DNA of 64,000 nucleotides, taken from positions 8,122,001 through 8,186,000 of the forward strand of contig NZ_CP028158.1 of NCBI RefSeq assembly GCF_003030345.1, read 5' to 3'. The notes below the pieces were generated by a model. It searched no databases and had not been told where the DNA came from. It was given only the letters and a program-made list of their open reading frames with translations. This DNA comes from Plantactinospora sp. BC1. Lineage in GTDB: Bacteria; Actinomycetota; Actinomycetes; Mycobacteriales; Micromonosporaceae. This document shows positions 25,786-33,889 of this stretch, piece by piece (the first letter of the stretch is position 1; every line of letters begins with the position of its first letter). A program made the translations under genes and the position numbers.

Positions 25786-27726
25786 TCAGCCGCAGCTGTA
25801 GCGGGGCTCGGCGAGGTACTTCCAGGTGAACTTCTCCCGCTTGACGACCTTTCCACCCTTGTGGAAGAGCCGGAACGCGTCCTGGGTGAAGCCGTCGATC
25901 CCGTTGGTGGGGATGCAGGACGGGCCTGGCTGGAGCTTGATCACCTTTGGCTTGGTGATGTTCCGGCGCGGGCTCCACTCCGTCGTCACCCTGTCGTAGA
26001 CCTTGGTGCCCCAGATCGACACCGTGATCGAGCTGGAGGTGTGCGAGGTGTCGATCAGTACGCCGTACGGGCTGTCGTTCTTGAACTTGAAGTCGAGGTC
26101 CGGCCAGAAGATGGTCGACTCGATGACCGGTGGATAGCGGCTGAACCAGTAGGAGTGCGGCTTGTGCTCCACGTCCTCCAGGCCGGCGTAGTACGTCGCG
26201 TTGAACAGCGTGGTGGTGAACTGCGACGTGCCGCCGCCGACCCCGGGTACGAGCTTGCCGTCCAGGATGACCGGCGCGTCGCGGTAGCCCTGCGCGTAGC
26301 CGCGCTCCCCGGTGTGCCCGTTGAGCGAGAAGGTCTCGCCGGGCTTGACCACGGTGCCGTCCACGTCCCGGGCGATGGTGACGATGTTCTGGCTGCGCGG
26401 CGAGCCGAGACCGCCGGTGAAGTTGGTGGTGAAGCTGGAGACCTTCTCCTTGATCCCCATCTTGCCCAGGTCTTCGGTGCTGACCTTCGGCTCGACCGGC
26501 TTGAGCTGTGCCCGCAGGGTACGGCCGTCGGTCTTGGGCAGCACCGCCAGCAGGTCGCGGGCCAGCGCGGCGGTGTCGACCTGTGAGCCACCCGAACCGG
26601 CGACGATCTTCGGCTTGTTGCCCTGGATCGACATGGTGGCGTCCTTCGGCTTCACCTCCACCCTGTCGAGCTGGCCGGGCAGCGCGGCGCGCAGCTTCTT
26701 CTCGTCGACCCGGGGGGAGATCCTGCCGGTCTTGTCGGAGGTCAGCACCAGGCTCTTCGCGATGGCGGCCGGGGCGATGGTGAAGTTCCCGCGCTCGGTG
26801 GTCACCGTCACCGGGCCGGCGACCGCCGGCCTGGCCAGCTCGGTGACCAGCCTGTCGACCTCCTCGGTGCTGGTCGCCGGGTGGGTCTCGACCAGCGGCA
26901 CCTGGATCGGCTGCCCGCGCAGCCAGCCCTCCCGCAGCGCCTTCGCCGACTCCTCGGGCCGCAAGCCCTTGCTCGGCTTCGGATAGACCGGCCGGGGCGT
27001 CGTACCTTTGAACGTGATCGCCGGCAGCGTCATCTGCGGCCCGGCCCGACCGACGATCTTCCGTAGCTCGACGTCGAGCTTCTCGGCGTCGACGGTGACC
27101 ACCGGCTCGGTGCTGCGGGAGCCGAAGAGCAGGCTCAACGGCCCGGGACGGTGCTCGGCGGCCGCCGTCACGGTCGCCTCGACGTCCACCGCCAGTCCGA
27201 CGGCGGCCGGCGAGACCTCACCGGTCTGGTCGCCGATGCGGACCTGGACCGGGGTGGTGAAGGTGCTGGCCCGGGAGTCGAGGTCGGCGCGGAGCGTCGC
27301 CGCCGCCTCGGCCCGGCTCTTGCCGCCCAGCTCGACGCCGAGCACGGTGGTGCCCCGGGGCACCTCACCGGCGTAGGCGTAGCCGGCCGTGGCGCCACCG
27401 CTGGCCAGGAGCACGGCGACGGCCGCGCCACCGGCGAGCAGCAGCCGACGCAGGCGCCGCCGGCCCGCCGGCTGGTCGGGGGGACCCGCCGGATCGGCCG
27501 GGCCGGAGCCTGAGACCGGCGTCTCCCAGCCGGCCGACGTCGCGGTGACGCTCTCCGGGGTACTCCCGACGCCGCCGGCCGGACCGCCGCCGTTGCGCTG
27601 GTCCACCGGCAGGGTGACCGCGGTGATCTGGATGGTGGGGCGCTCCCCGGCGGCCCCCTCGACGGCGGCCATCTGCACCGTCGGCCGCTCGTCGGCGGGC
27701 ATTCTGTTGTCGCCGTACTGACTCAC
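25786..27726 (-). CDS. VanW family protein with peptidoglycan-binding-like repeats
   Basis: The product of about 646 residues has a cytosolic Pro/Gly-rich segment, one membrane helix (about 92-115) and two extracellular PG_binding_4/YoaR-like repeats (VPRGTTVLGVELGGKS and a later counterpart). The VanW domain carries GETFSLNGHTGERG and VPGVGGGTSQFTTTLFNA. A C-terminal cysteine-bearing tail ends it. VanW proteins are surface-exposed and linked to cell-wall metabolism, but no reaction is established. I choose the GTG at 27726 because GAGG lies five bases before it; a GTG six bases upstream is too close to any ribosome-binding site. Confidence 0.88.
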   Translation of the reverse strand: MSQYGDNRMPADERPTVQMAAVEGAAGERPTIQITAVTLPVDQRNGGGPAGGVGSTPESVTATSAGWETPVSGSGPADPAGPPDQPAGRRRLRRLLLAGGAAVAVLLASGGATAGYAYAGEVPRGTTVLGVELGGKSRAEAAATLRADLDSRASTFTTPVQVRIGDQTGEVSPAAVGLAVDVEATVTAAAEHRPGPLSLLFGSRSTEPVVTVDAEKLDVELRKIVGRAGPQMTLPAITFKGTTPRPVYPKPSKGLRPEESAKALREGWLRGQPIQVPLVETHPATSTEEVDRLVTELARPAVAGPVTVTTERGNFTIAPAAIAKSLVLTSDKTGRISPRVDEKKLRAALPGQLDRVEVKPKDATMSIQGNKPKIVAGSGGSQVDTAALARDLLAVLPKTDGRTLRAQLKPVEPKVSTEDLGKMGIKEKVSSFTTNFTGGLGSPRSQNIVTIARDVDGTVVKPGETFSLNGHTGERGYAQGYRDAPVILDGKLVPGVGGGTSQFTTTLFNATYYAGLEDVEHKPHSYWFSRYPPVIESTIFWPDLDFKFKNDSPYGVLIDTSHTSSSITVSIWGTKVYDRVTTEWSPRRNITKPKVIKLQPGPSCIPTNGIDGFTQDAFRLFHKGGKVVKREKFTWKYLAEPRYSCG

Positions 27727-28079
27727 GGACACCTCAGCCTCACGGACACCTCAGCGGATGCGGCGGGCGGGCACGACAGCCGCCCGGCAGGACCTTGACC
27801 GACTACGGTAGCCAAAACTCGACTCCGACGGGCGACGGGTCCGGCCTGAGGCGGCGTGACCTCGGTCTACCGGCGCGGCGCCGGGACCTCGGGATTGATC
27901 GGACCCGAGTGGACGGTGCCCGGGAAAGCGGTTTCGGCGTACGGGCGAAAACTGTGAATAGTCCGATCTTCGGCGGGGTACGACCGAACATCCATGGTGT
28001 TCCGTACACCTGGCAGCTCTCGGTACGCCACCGAGCCCGCATATGCTCCGACCGTCTACCCCCTATCGGAGGCAACTTG
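27727..28079. other. Divergent intergenic region with a small dyad
   Basis: No gene is seen in these 353 bases between the VanW gene (leftward) and the nuclease gene (rightward). At 27996-28010, GGTGT, five bases, ACACC form a 15-bp dyad. TATGCT at 28042-28047 could be a -10 box for the nuclease gene, and GGAGGC near 28069 is its ribosome-binding site. Confidence 0.5.
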
Positions 28080-31000
28080 ATGCGCCGGAACAGACGCGGA
28101 CGCTCGCTCAAGGCGCTGGGCGTACTGCTCACCAGTGGTGCGCTCGGTGTGACCAGCGGAGTGGCGGCCCTCGCCGCCGAACCCGTGGCGACGCCCTTCC
28201 TCACTGAGATCCACTACGACAACGTCGGCACGGACACCGGTGAGGCGATCGAGGTCGAGGCCCCGGCCGGTACCGACCTGACCGGCTGGCAGCTCGTCCT
28301 CTACAACGGCAACAACGGTGCCGCGTACCACACCCGCACGCTGAGCGGGACGGTGCCGGCGGCCGGGGTGGTCGTCGCGACGTACCCGACGGACGGCATC
28401 CAGAACGGCGCGCCGGACGGGATCGCGCTGGTCGCCCCCGACGGCGCCGTCGCCGAGTTCCTCAGCTACGAGGGCGGGATGACCGCGGTCGGCGGCCCGG
28501 CCGACGGGCGGGCCGCCACCGACATCGGCGTCGCCGAGGGCAGCACCACCCCGATCGGCGAGTCCCTCCAGCGGGTCGACGGGACGTGGCGGGCCCCGGC
28601 GCTGAACAGCTTCGGCACCCGCAACAGCGGCGGCGACCCGGACCCGGACCCGGATCCGGACCCGGTCGGCTGCGACACCCCGGTCAGCCACACCATCGCC
28701 CAGGTCCAGGGCACCGGCGACGCGACGCCGCTGGCCGGCACCCGGGTCACCGTGGAGGGTGTCGTCACCGGCGACCACCGCACCGGCGGCTACAACGGCA
28801 TCTACCTGCAGACCGCCGGCAGCGGCGGGCGGGCGCCGGCCGCCGGGACCGCCTCGGACGGCATTTTCGTCTACCTGACCAGCAACGCCGCCAACCACCC
28901 GAGCGTCGCGCTCGGCGACCGGGTCCGGGTCAGCGGCACCGCGAGCGAGTTCAACGGGCTCACCCAGGTCAGCATCGGCGCGAGGGCGGACGTGCAGGTC
29001 TGCGAGCAGGGCGTCGCGCTGCCGTCGCCGGTCGCGCTCTCGCTGCCGCTGGACGCCCCGGCCCGGGAGTCGGCCGAGTCCATGCTGGTCGCCCCGGTCG
29101 GCCAGTTCACCGTCTCCGAGGTCTACAACACCAACCGGTACGGCGAGGTCGTGCTCGCCGCCGGCGACCGGGCCGCGGTGATCCCCACCGACGTCGCCCG
29201 GCCCGGCAGCGACGCCGCCCGCGCGGCGGCGGCGGCGAACAGGCTGGCCCGGCTGCTGGTCGACGACGGCCGTACCACCAACCTGGCCGACGCGGGCCTG
29301 CTGCCGCCGTACCTGGCGCCGGGCAGCCCGCTGCGGGTCGGGGACAGCGTGGAGGCGTTCGGCCCGACCGTGCTGTCGTACGGGTTCAACGAGTGGCGGC
29401 TCCAGCCGACCACCCCGGTCGACGCGGAGACCCCGCCGGCCGCCCGGACCACCTTCAAGGTGACCAACCCGCGTACCCCGGCACCGGCGAACGTCGGCGG
29501 CGACCTCAGGGTCGGCGCGTTCAACGTGCTGAACTACTTCGTGCACTTCGGCGGCGACGCCCGGGGTGCCGAGGACGAGGCGGCGCTGGCCAGGCAGGAG
29601 TCGAAGATCGTCTCGGCGATCAACGCGCTCGGCGCCGACGTGGTCGCGCTCCAGGAGATCGAGAACTCGGTCCGGTTCAACACCGCCGACCCGCAGCAGG
29701 CGCTCAAGCGGCTCGTCGCCGCGCTGAACACGGCGGCCGGGGCGGGCACCTGGGACTACGTGCGTACCCCGGCGGAGCTGCCGCCAGCGGCCCAGCAGGA
29801 CTTCATCACCACCGCGATCATCTTCAAGCCGGCCAAGGCACAGCCGAAGGGCGCCTCCCGGTCGGTGAACGACGAGACCGTCTGGTTCAACGCCCGGGAG
29901 CCGATCGCGCAGACCTTCACGGCCGGCGCGACCACCTTCACCGTGGTGGCCAACCACCTCAAGTCGAAGAGCAGCTCCGACTCGGCGACCGGCGACAACG
30001 CCGACACCGGGGACGGGCAGGGCGCGTTCAACGGCGACCGGGTCCGGCAGGCCCGTGCGCTGGCCGCCTTCGTCGACCGGCTCAAGGCCGACAGCGGCAG
30101 CGACCAGGTGCTGCTGCTCGGCGACTTCAACGCGTACACCCAGGAGGACCCGATGAAGGTCCTCCACGACGCCGGGTACGTCGACCTGAACGAGGGCGGC
30201 AAGGCCAGTTACGTCTTCGGCGGCGAGTCCGGCTCACTCGACCACGCGGTCGCCTCGGCGTCGCTGGCGGAGCGGGTCACCGGGGTCGACGTCTGGCAGA
30301 TCAACTCGCACGAGTCGTACGCCTTCCAGTACGACGGGCACCCGGCGTTCTTCGCCGAGGACCCGTACCGGGCCAGCGACCACAACCCGATCGTCGTCGG
30401 GCTGGAGACCGGGGCGACCGGACCGGTCGACCTGCGACTGCTCAGCGTCAACGACTTCCACGGCCGGCTGGAGTCGCCGGGCAACGCCCCGGACGGCCGC
30501 CCGGTCGGCGGTGCCGCCCAGGTCGCCGGCCTGGTCGACCAGCTCCGCGCAGAGAACCCGAACACCGCCTTCGTCTCCGGGGGCGACAACATCGGCGCCT
30601 CCACGTTCGTCTCGGCGATCGACGACGACAACCCGACGATCGACGCGCTGAACGCGATGGGGCTGGCCGCCTCGGCGGTCGGCAACCACGAGTTCGACAA
30701 GGGCATCGCCGACCTGACCGGCCGGGTGACCGACCGGGCCGACTTCCCGCTGCTCGGTGCGAACGTCTACCGGGGCAACGAGCGGGTGCTGCCGGCGTAC
30801 TCGGTCAGCAGCGTCGGCGGGATCCAGGTCGGCTTCGTCGGCGTGGTGACCGAGCAGACCGCCTCGCTGGTCAGCCCGGACGGGATCGCCGGGATCACCT
30901 TCCGGGAGCCGGTGGCCGAGGCGAACGCGGTGGCCGCGCAGCTCAAGGACGGCAACCCGGCCAACGGTGAGGCCGACGTGGTGGTGCTGCTCGCCCACGA

Positions 31001-32465
31001 GGGCGCGGCGACCGAGAACATCGGCTCGGCCGAGGCGCTGGCGAACGACCCGGTCTTCGGGAAGTTCACCCGGGCCGACGCCACCATCGACGTCATCTTC
31101 AGCGGCCACACCCACCAGCCGTACGCCTTCGAGGTGCCGATTCCCGGCACCGACCGGCTGCGGCCGGTGGTGCAGGCCGAGGACTACGGCAAGCGGCTGG
31201 GCAAGGTCGACCTGACCTTCGACCCGGCCACCGGTACGGTCACCGCTGCCGACGCCGCGCTCGTCGACGTGGTCGGCGCGCCGCAGCACCCGGGGGTCGC
31301 CGAGATCGTGGCGGCGGCCAAGGAGCGGGCCCAGGAGCTGGGTCAGCGGCCGCTCGGGTCGATCACCGCGGACATCAGGCGGGCGTACAACGAGGCCGGG
31401 AACGAGGACCGGGGCAAGGAGTCGGTACTCGGCAACTTCATCGCCGACGTGCAGCTCGCCGGGACCAGCGCGCCCGGCCGGGGCGGGGCGCAGATCGCGT
31501 TCATGAACCCGGGCGGTCTCCGGGCCGACCTGCTGTACGCCCCGGACGGGGTGGTCACGTACGCGGAGGCGTTCTCGGTGCAGCCGTTCGCCAACGACGT
31601 GGTGACGAAGACGTACACCGGGGCCCAGATCAAGCAGGTGCTGGAGGAGCAGTGGCAGCCGGCCGGTGCCTCCCGGCCGGTGCTCTGGCTCGGCGTCTCC
31701 AAGGGCTTCTCCTACACCTACGACCCGGAGGCCGCGCAGGGCTCCCGGATCACGTCGATCTCCCTGAACGGCGCGCCGATCGACCCGAACGGCAGCTACC
31801 GGGTGACGGTGAACTCGTTCCTCGCGGCCGGCGGGGACAACTTCGCCACCCTGGCCAGCAACGTCGACCGGGTCACCACCGGCGACAACGACCTGACCAT
31901 GCTGACCGACTACCTCGCGGAGAACTCGCCGATCACCGCCGACCCCGCGCCGCGCTCGGCGGTCGGCCGGCCCGGCCCCGAGTGCACCACGACGATCACC
32001 GGCCGGCACAACCGGGCGTTGACCGTCTTCTCCGGGCTCACCTGCCTGGAGAACGCCACCGTCACCGGTCCGGTGACCGTGCTGCCCGGCGCGTCGCTGC
32101 TGGCGACCGGCGGCAGCATCACCGGACCGGTCACCGCCACCGGGTCGAAGACGCTGACCCTGAGCGGTACCAGGGTCTCCGGCCCGGTCACGGTGGTCGC
32201 CGCGACCGGCGCGGTACTGGTGGAGCAGGGCAGGGTGAGCGGCCCGGTCTCGGTCGCGCTGGGCCGTGGCGGGGTACGGGTCGACACCGTCACCGTCGCC
32301 GGCCCGGTCTCGCTGCTCGGCAACTCCGGCAGCCAGCCGGTACTGGTCGCCGGCAACACCATCAGCGGACCGCTGAGCTGCCTGGCGAACACTCCGGCAC
32401 CGGGCGACGACGGTCGGACCAACACGGTCCGGGGTCCGGCGACCGGACAGTGTGCCAGGCTGTGA
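28080..32465 (+). CDS. Secreted nuclease (ExeM/NucH-like) fused to a 5'-nucleotidase
   Basis: The 1461-residue exported protein starts with a signal peptide (about 1-33). A lamin-tail-like domain (about 38-165), a (DP)n linker near 188 and an OB-like DNA-binding domain (200-310) follow. The endonuclease/exonuclease/phosphatase domain (about 475-777) carries GAFNVLNYF, ALQEIEN, NHLKSK, GDFNAY and SDHNP. A metallophosphatase (about 780-1075) carries VNDFHGRLE, GGDNIG, GNHEFDKG and SGHTH. The 5'-nucleotidase C-terminal domain (1097-1270) carries ESVLGNFIAD and FMNPGGLRADL. A repeat-rich tail (GPVTV, GPVSV units) ends the chain. It should cut extracellular DNA to nucleotides and then remove their phosphate, scavenging phosphate and nucleosides. 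Confidence 0.9.
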   Translation: MRRNRRGRSLKALGVLLTSGALGVTSGVAALAAEPVATPFLTEIHYDNVGTDTGEAIEVEAPAGTDLTGWQLVLYNGNNGAAYHTRTLSGTVPAAGVVVATYPTDGIQNGAPDGIALVAPDGAVAEFLSYEGGMTAVGGPADGRAATDIGVAEGSTTPIGESLQRVDGTWRAPALNSFGTRNSGGDPDPDPDPDPVGCDTPVSHTIAQVQGTGDATPLAGTRVTVEGVVTGDHRTGGYNGIYLQTAGSGGRAPAAGTASDGIFVYLTSNAANHPSVALGDRVRVSGTASEFNGLTQVSIGARADVQVCEQGVALPSPVALSLPLDAPARESAESMLVAPVGQFTVSEVYNTNRYGEVVLAAGDRAAVIPTDVARPGSDAARAAAAANRLARLLVDDGRTTNLADAGLLPPYLAPGSPLRVGDSVEAFGPTVLSYGFNEWRLQPTTPVDAETPPAARTTFKVTNPRTPAPANVGGDLRVGAFNVLNYFVHFGGDARGAEDEAALARQESKIVSAINALGADVVALQEIENSVRFNTADPQQALKRLVAALNTAAGAGTWDYVRTPAELPPAAQQDFITTAIIFKPAKAQPKGASRSVNDETVWFNAREPIAQTFTAGATTFTVVANHLKSKSSSDSATGDNADTGDGQGAFNGDRVRQARALAAFVDRLKADSGSDQVLLLGDFNAYTQEDPMKVLHDAGYVDLNEGGKASYVFGGESGSLDHAVASASLAERVTGVDVWQINSHESYAFQYDGHPAFFAEDPYRASDHNPIVVGLETGATGPVDLRLLSVNDFHGRLESPGNAPDGRPVGGAAQVAGLVDQLRAENPNTAFVSGGDNIGASTFVSAIDDDNPTIDALNAMGLAASAVGNHEFDKGIADLTGRVTDRADFPLLGANVYRGNERVLPAYSVSSVGGIQVGFVGVVTEQTASLVSPDGIAGITFREPVAEANAVAAQLKDGNPANGEADVVVLLAHEGAATENIGSAEALANDPVFGKFTRADATIDVIFSGHTHQPYAFEVPIPGTDRLRPVVQAEDYGKRLGKVDLTFDPATGTVTAADAALVDVVGAPQHPGVAEIVAAAKERAQELGQRPLGSITADIRRAYNEAGNEDRGKESVLGNFIADVQLAGTSAPGRGGAQIAFMNPGGLRADLLYAPDGVVTYAEAFSVQPFANDVVTKTYTGAQIKQVLEEQWQPAGASRPVLWLGVSKGFSYTYDPEAAQGSRITSISLNGAPIDPNGSYRVTVNSFLAAGGDNFATLASNVDRVTTGDNDLTMLTDYLAENSPITADPAPRSAVGRPGPECTTTITGRHNRALTVFSGLTCLENATVTGPVTVLPGASLLATGGSITGPVTATGSKTLTLSGTRVSGPVTVVAATGAVLVEQGRVSGPVSVALGRGGVRVDTVTVAGPVSLLGNSGSQPVLVAGNTISGPLSCLANTPAPGDDGRTNTVRGPATGQCARL

Positions 32466-32510
32466 CCGACGGTTTCAGTACGGACCGACAGTCGGGTTGA
32501 CGCATCGCGA

Positions 32511-32549
32511 CCGCGGGTCCGGGACCGGTCACCGGTTCCGGACCTGCGG
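32511..32549 (+). terminator. Imperfect hairpin after the nuclease gene
   Basis: GGTCCGG and GACCGG pair with CCGGTT and CCGGACC around a three-base loop, with flanking CCGC/GCGG pairing. It lies 45 bases past the stop codon. Confidence 0.65.
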
Positions 32550-32608
32550 TCGTCTGTCGTGACGTGCCCCGGAGGACGCCGTTCCTCCGTGGGCGGGAGA
32601 GGACGAGG

Positions 32609-33607
32609 GTGAGCGGGTACCAGCCCGTACCGCTGCCGAGCGGTGCCGGCGCGACGTCCCGGGACGATTTGGTGGCCGGGCTGACCGGCTGGGCCCGGTC
32701 CCGGCCGCTGCGGGACCTGGTGGCCGCCTTCGGTGCCGAGCTGCCCGACCGGCTCGCCCCGGCCGAGCTGCTCGGCTGGCTGGACGACTTCTCGGCCCGG
32801 CACTGGGACTTCCGCAGTCGCAACGGTGCGGTCGAGCGGGACGAGGTGGTCGAGACCGCGCTCGACCCCGCCGTCGCCGAGCTGGTCCGGTCGGCCGCCG
32901 GAGCGCTCGGCCTGGCCGGCCCGCGACCCGTGCCCGGCCGGCGCTACGACCATCTGCTGGTGCTGGGCGGGCTGGCCCGGTCGTGCCTGCAACGGACCGC
33001 CTACGCCGCCCGGCTGGTCGACACCGGGGCCGTCGAGGCCGGTGAGATCGCGGCGCTGGGCAGTTTCCGCCCGCTCCGCCCGGCGGAACTGCAACGGCTG
33101 CACGTCCCCGCCGACCGGCACCGGATGCGGCTCGACGGTGGCTACGAGGTGGACGCGATGGACCTGGGCATCCGGGCCGCGTTCGGCTGCCCGACGACGG
33201 TCGAGCAGCGGCGCTCGGCGGGCGGGATCGACCACCGGTCCTGGTCGGTCGCCGTCTACCGCCCGCCGGGCCGGCCGGTGGTGCGGGTACTGGCCGCGCC
33301 GTCGACCGAGCCGGCGACCCGGCGGGCGCACACCTCCGACACGTACCACTTCTGGGCGGCGGAACTCGGGCCGTCGGCCGGGGACCGGGTACTGGTGCTG
33401 ACCTCGCAGATCTACGTGCCGTTCCAGCACTGCGACGCGATCCGTACGCTGACTCTCGGCTACGGCTGCCAGGTGGACACGGTGGGGCTGGACCCGGCGG
33501 TGCTGTCCGGGTACGGGCCGGCGGAGCCGTTGGGCGCGGACCGGTACCTTCAGGAGATTCGGTCCGCCATCCGGTCGATAGGCAATCTGTTGAGCGTGCT
33601 CGGATAA
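32609..33607 (+). CDS. Hypothetical protein (332 residues)
   Basis: I do not recognise this protein. It is cytoplasmic, without membrane segments. It opens with a helical domain (DLVAGLTGWARSRPLRDL) and continues with GRRYDHLLVLGGLARSC near residue 112. A later part (HTSDTYHFWAAELG, VLVLTSQIYVPFQH, LGYGCQVDTVGL) looks like a Rossmann-type alpha/beta fold. The GTG at 32609 follows GGAGAGGACGAGG. I considered the MurL epimerase because a MurD-like gene lies near, but no supporting motif is visible. Confidence 0.7.
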   Translation: MSGYQPVPLPSGAGATSRDDLVAGLTGWARSRPLRDLVAAFGAELPDRLAPAELLGWLDDFSARHWDFRSRNGAVERDEVVETALDPAVAELVRSAAGALGLAGPRPVPGRRYDHLLVLGGLARSCLQRTAYAARLVDTGAVEAGEIAALGSFRPLRPAELQRLHVPADRHRMRLDGGYEVDAMDLGIRAAFGCPTTVEQRRSAGGIDHRSWSVAVYRPPGRPVVRVLAAPSTEPATRRAHTSDTYHFWAAELGPSAGDRVLVLTSQIYVPFQHCDAIRTLTLGYGCQVDTVGLDPAVLSGYGPAEPLGADRYLQEIRSAIRSIGNLLSVLG

Positions 33608-33746
33608 CCACCGTGCGAACAGGTCGCGGTGGGTGACGCCAATACACCATCTCCTGTGGACGGCAAATCGGATTACTCGCCCGGACCGTGCTACATGGTG
33701 GTTTTCGCAGCAACGATTCGCCGGATCGTCGGGGTGTGACTGGCCT

Positions 33747-33845
33747 AACGGGTCAACTTGGTGCGGGGGACCGAAACGGGGCAGCGCGCCGAATAAAGGA
33801 ACCCTTAAAGTTACTCCGGCGTCGCCCCACGGGGGGGCAACCGTT
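33747..33845 (+). promoter_or_regulatory. Structured 5' leader, possible riboswitch
   Basis: Between the hypothetical gene and the CWB2 gene lies a leader that can fold into a multi-branched structure. AACGG (33747-33751) pairs with CCGTT (33841-33845). Inside these, GGTGCG (33760-33765) pairs with CGCGCC (33785-33790), and GCCCC (33824-33828) with GGGGC (33834-33838). The core GGTGCGGGGGACCGAAACGG is reminiscent of the ydaO/yuaA cyclic di-AMP riboswitch, which precedes cell-wall genes in actinobacteria, but the conserved 3' part is not clear to me. The coding start lies 45 bases beyond. Confidence 0.35.
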
Positions 33846-33889
33846 CCCTATCTGGGCAGTGCGACGCGTTTCTGTTGCGAGGAGTCCCC

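Noticed and set aside
32609-33607. Possible MurL epimerase partner of the MurD-like ligase
   Set aside because: The sequence shows no motif I can tie to MurL, and another gene lies between the two.
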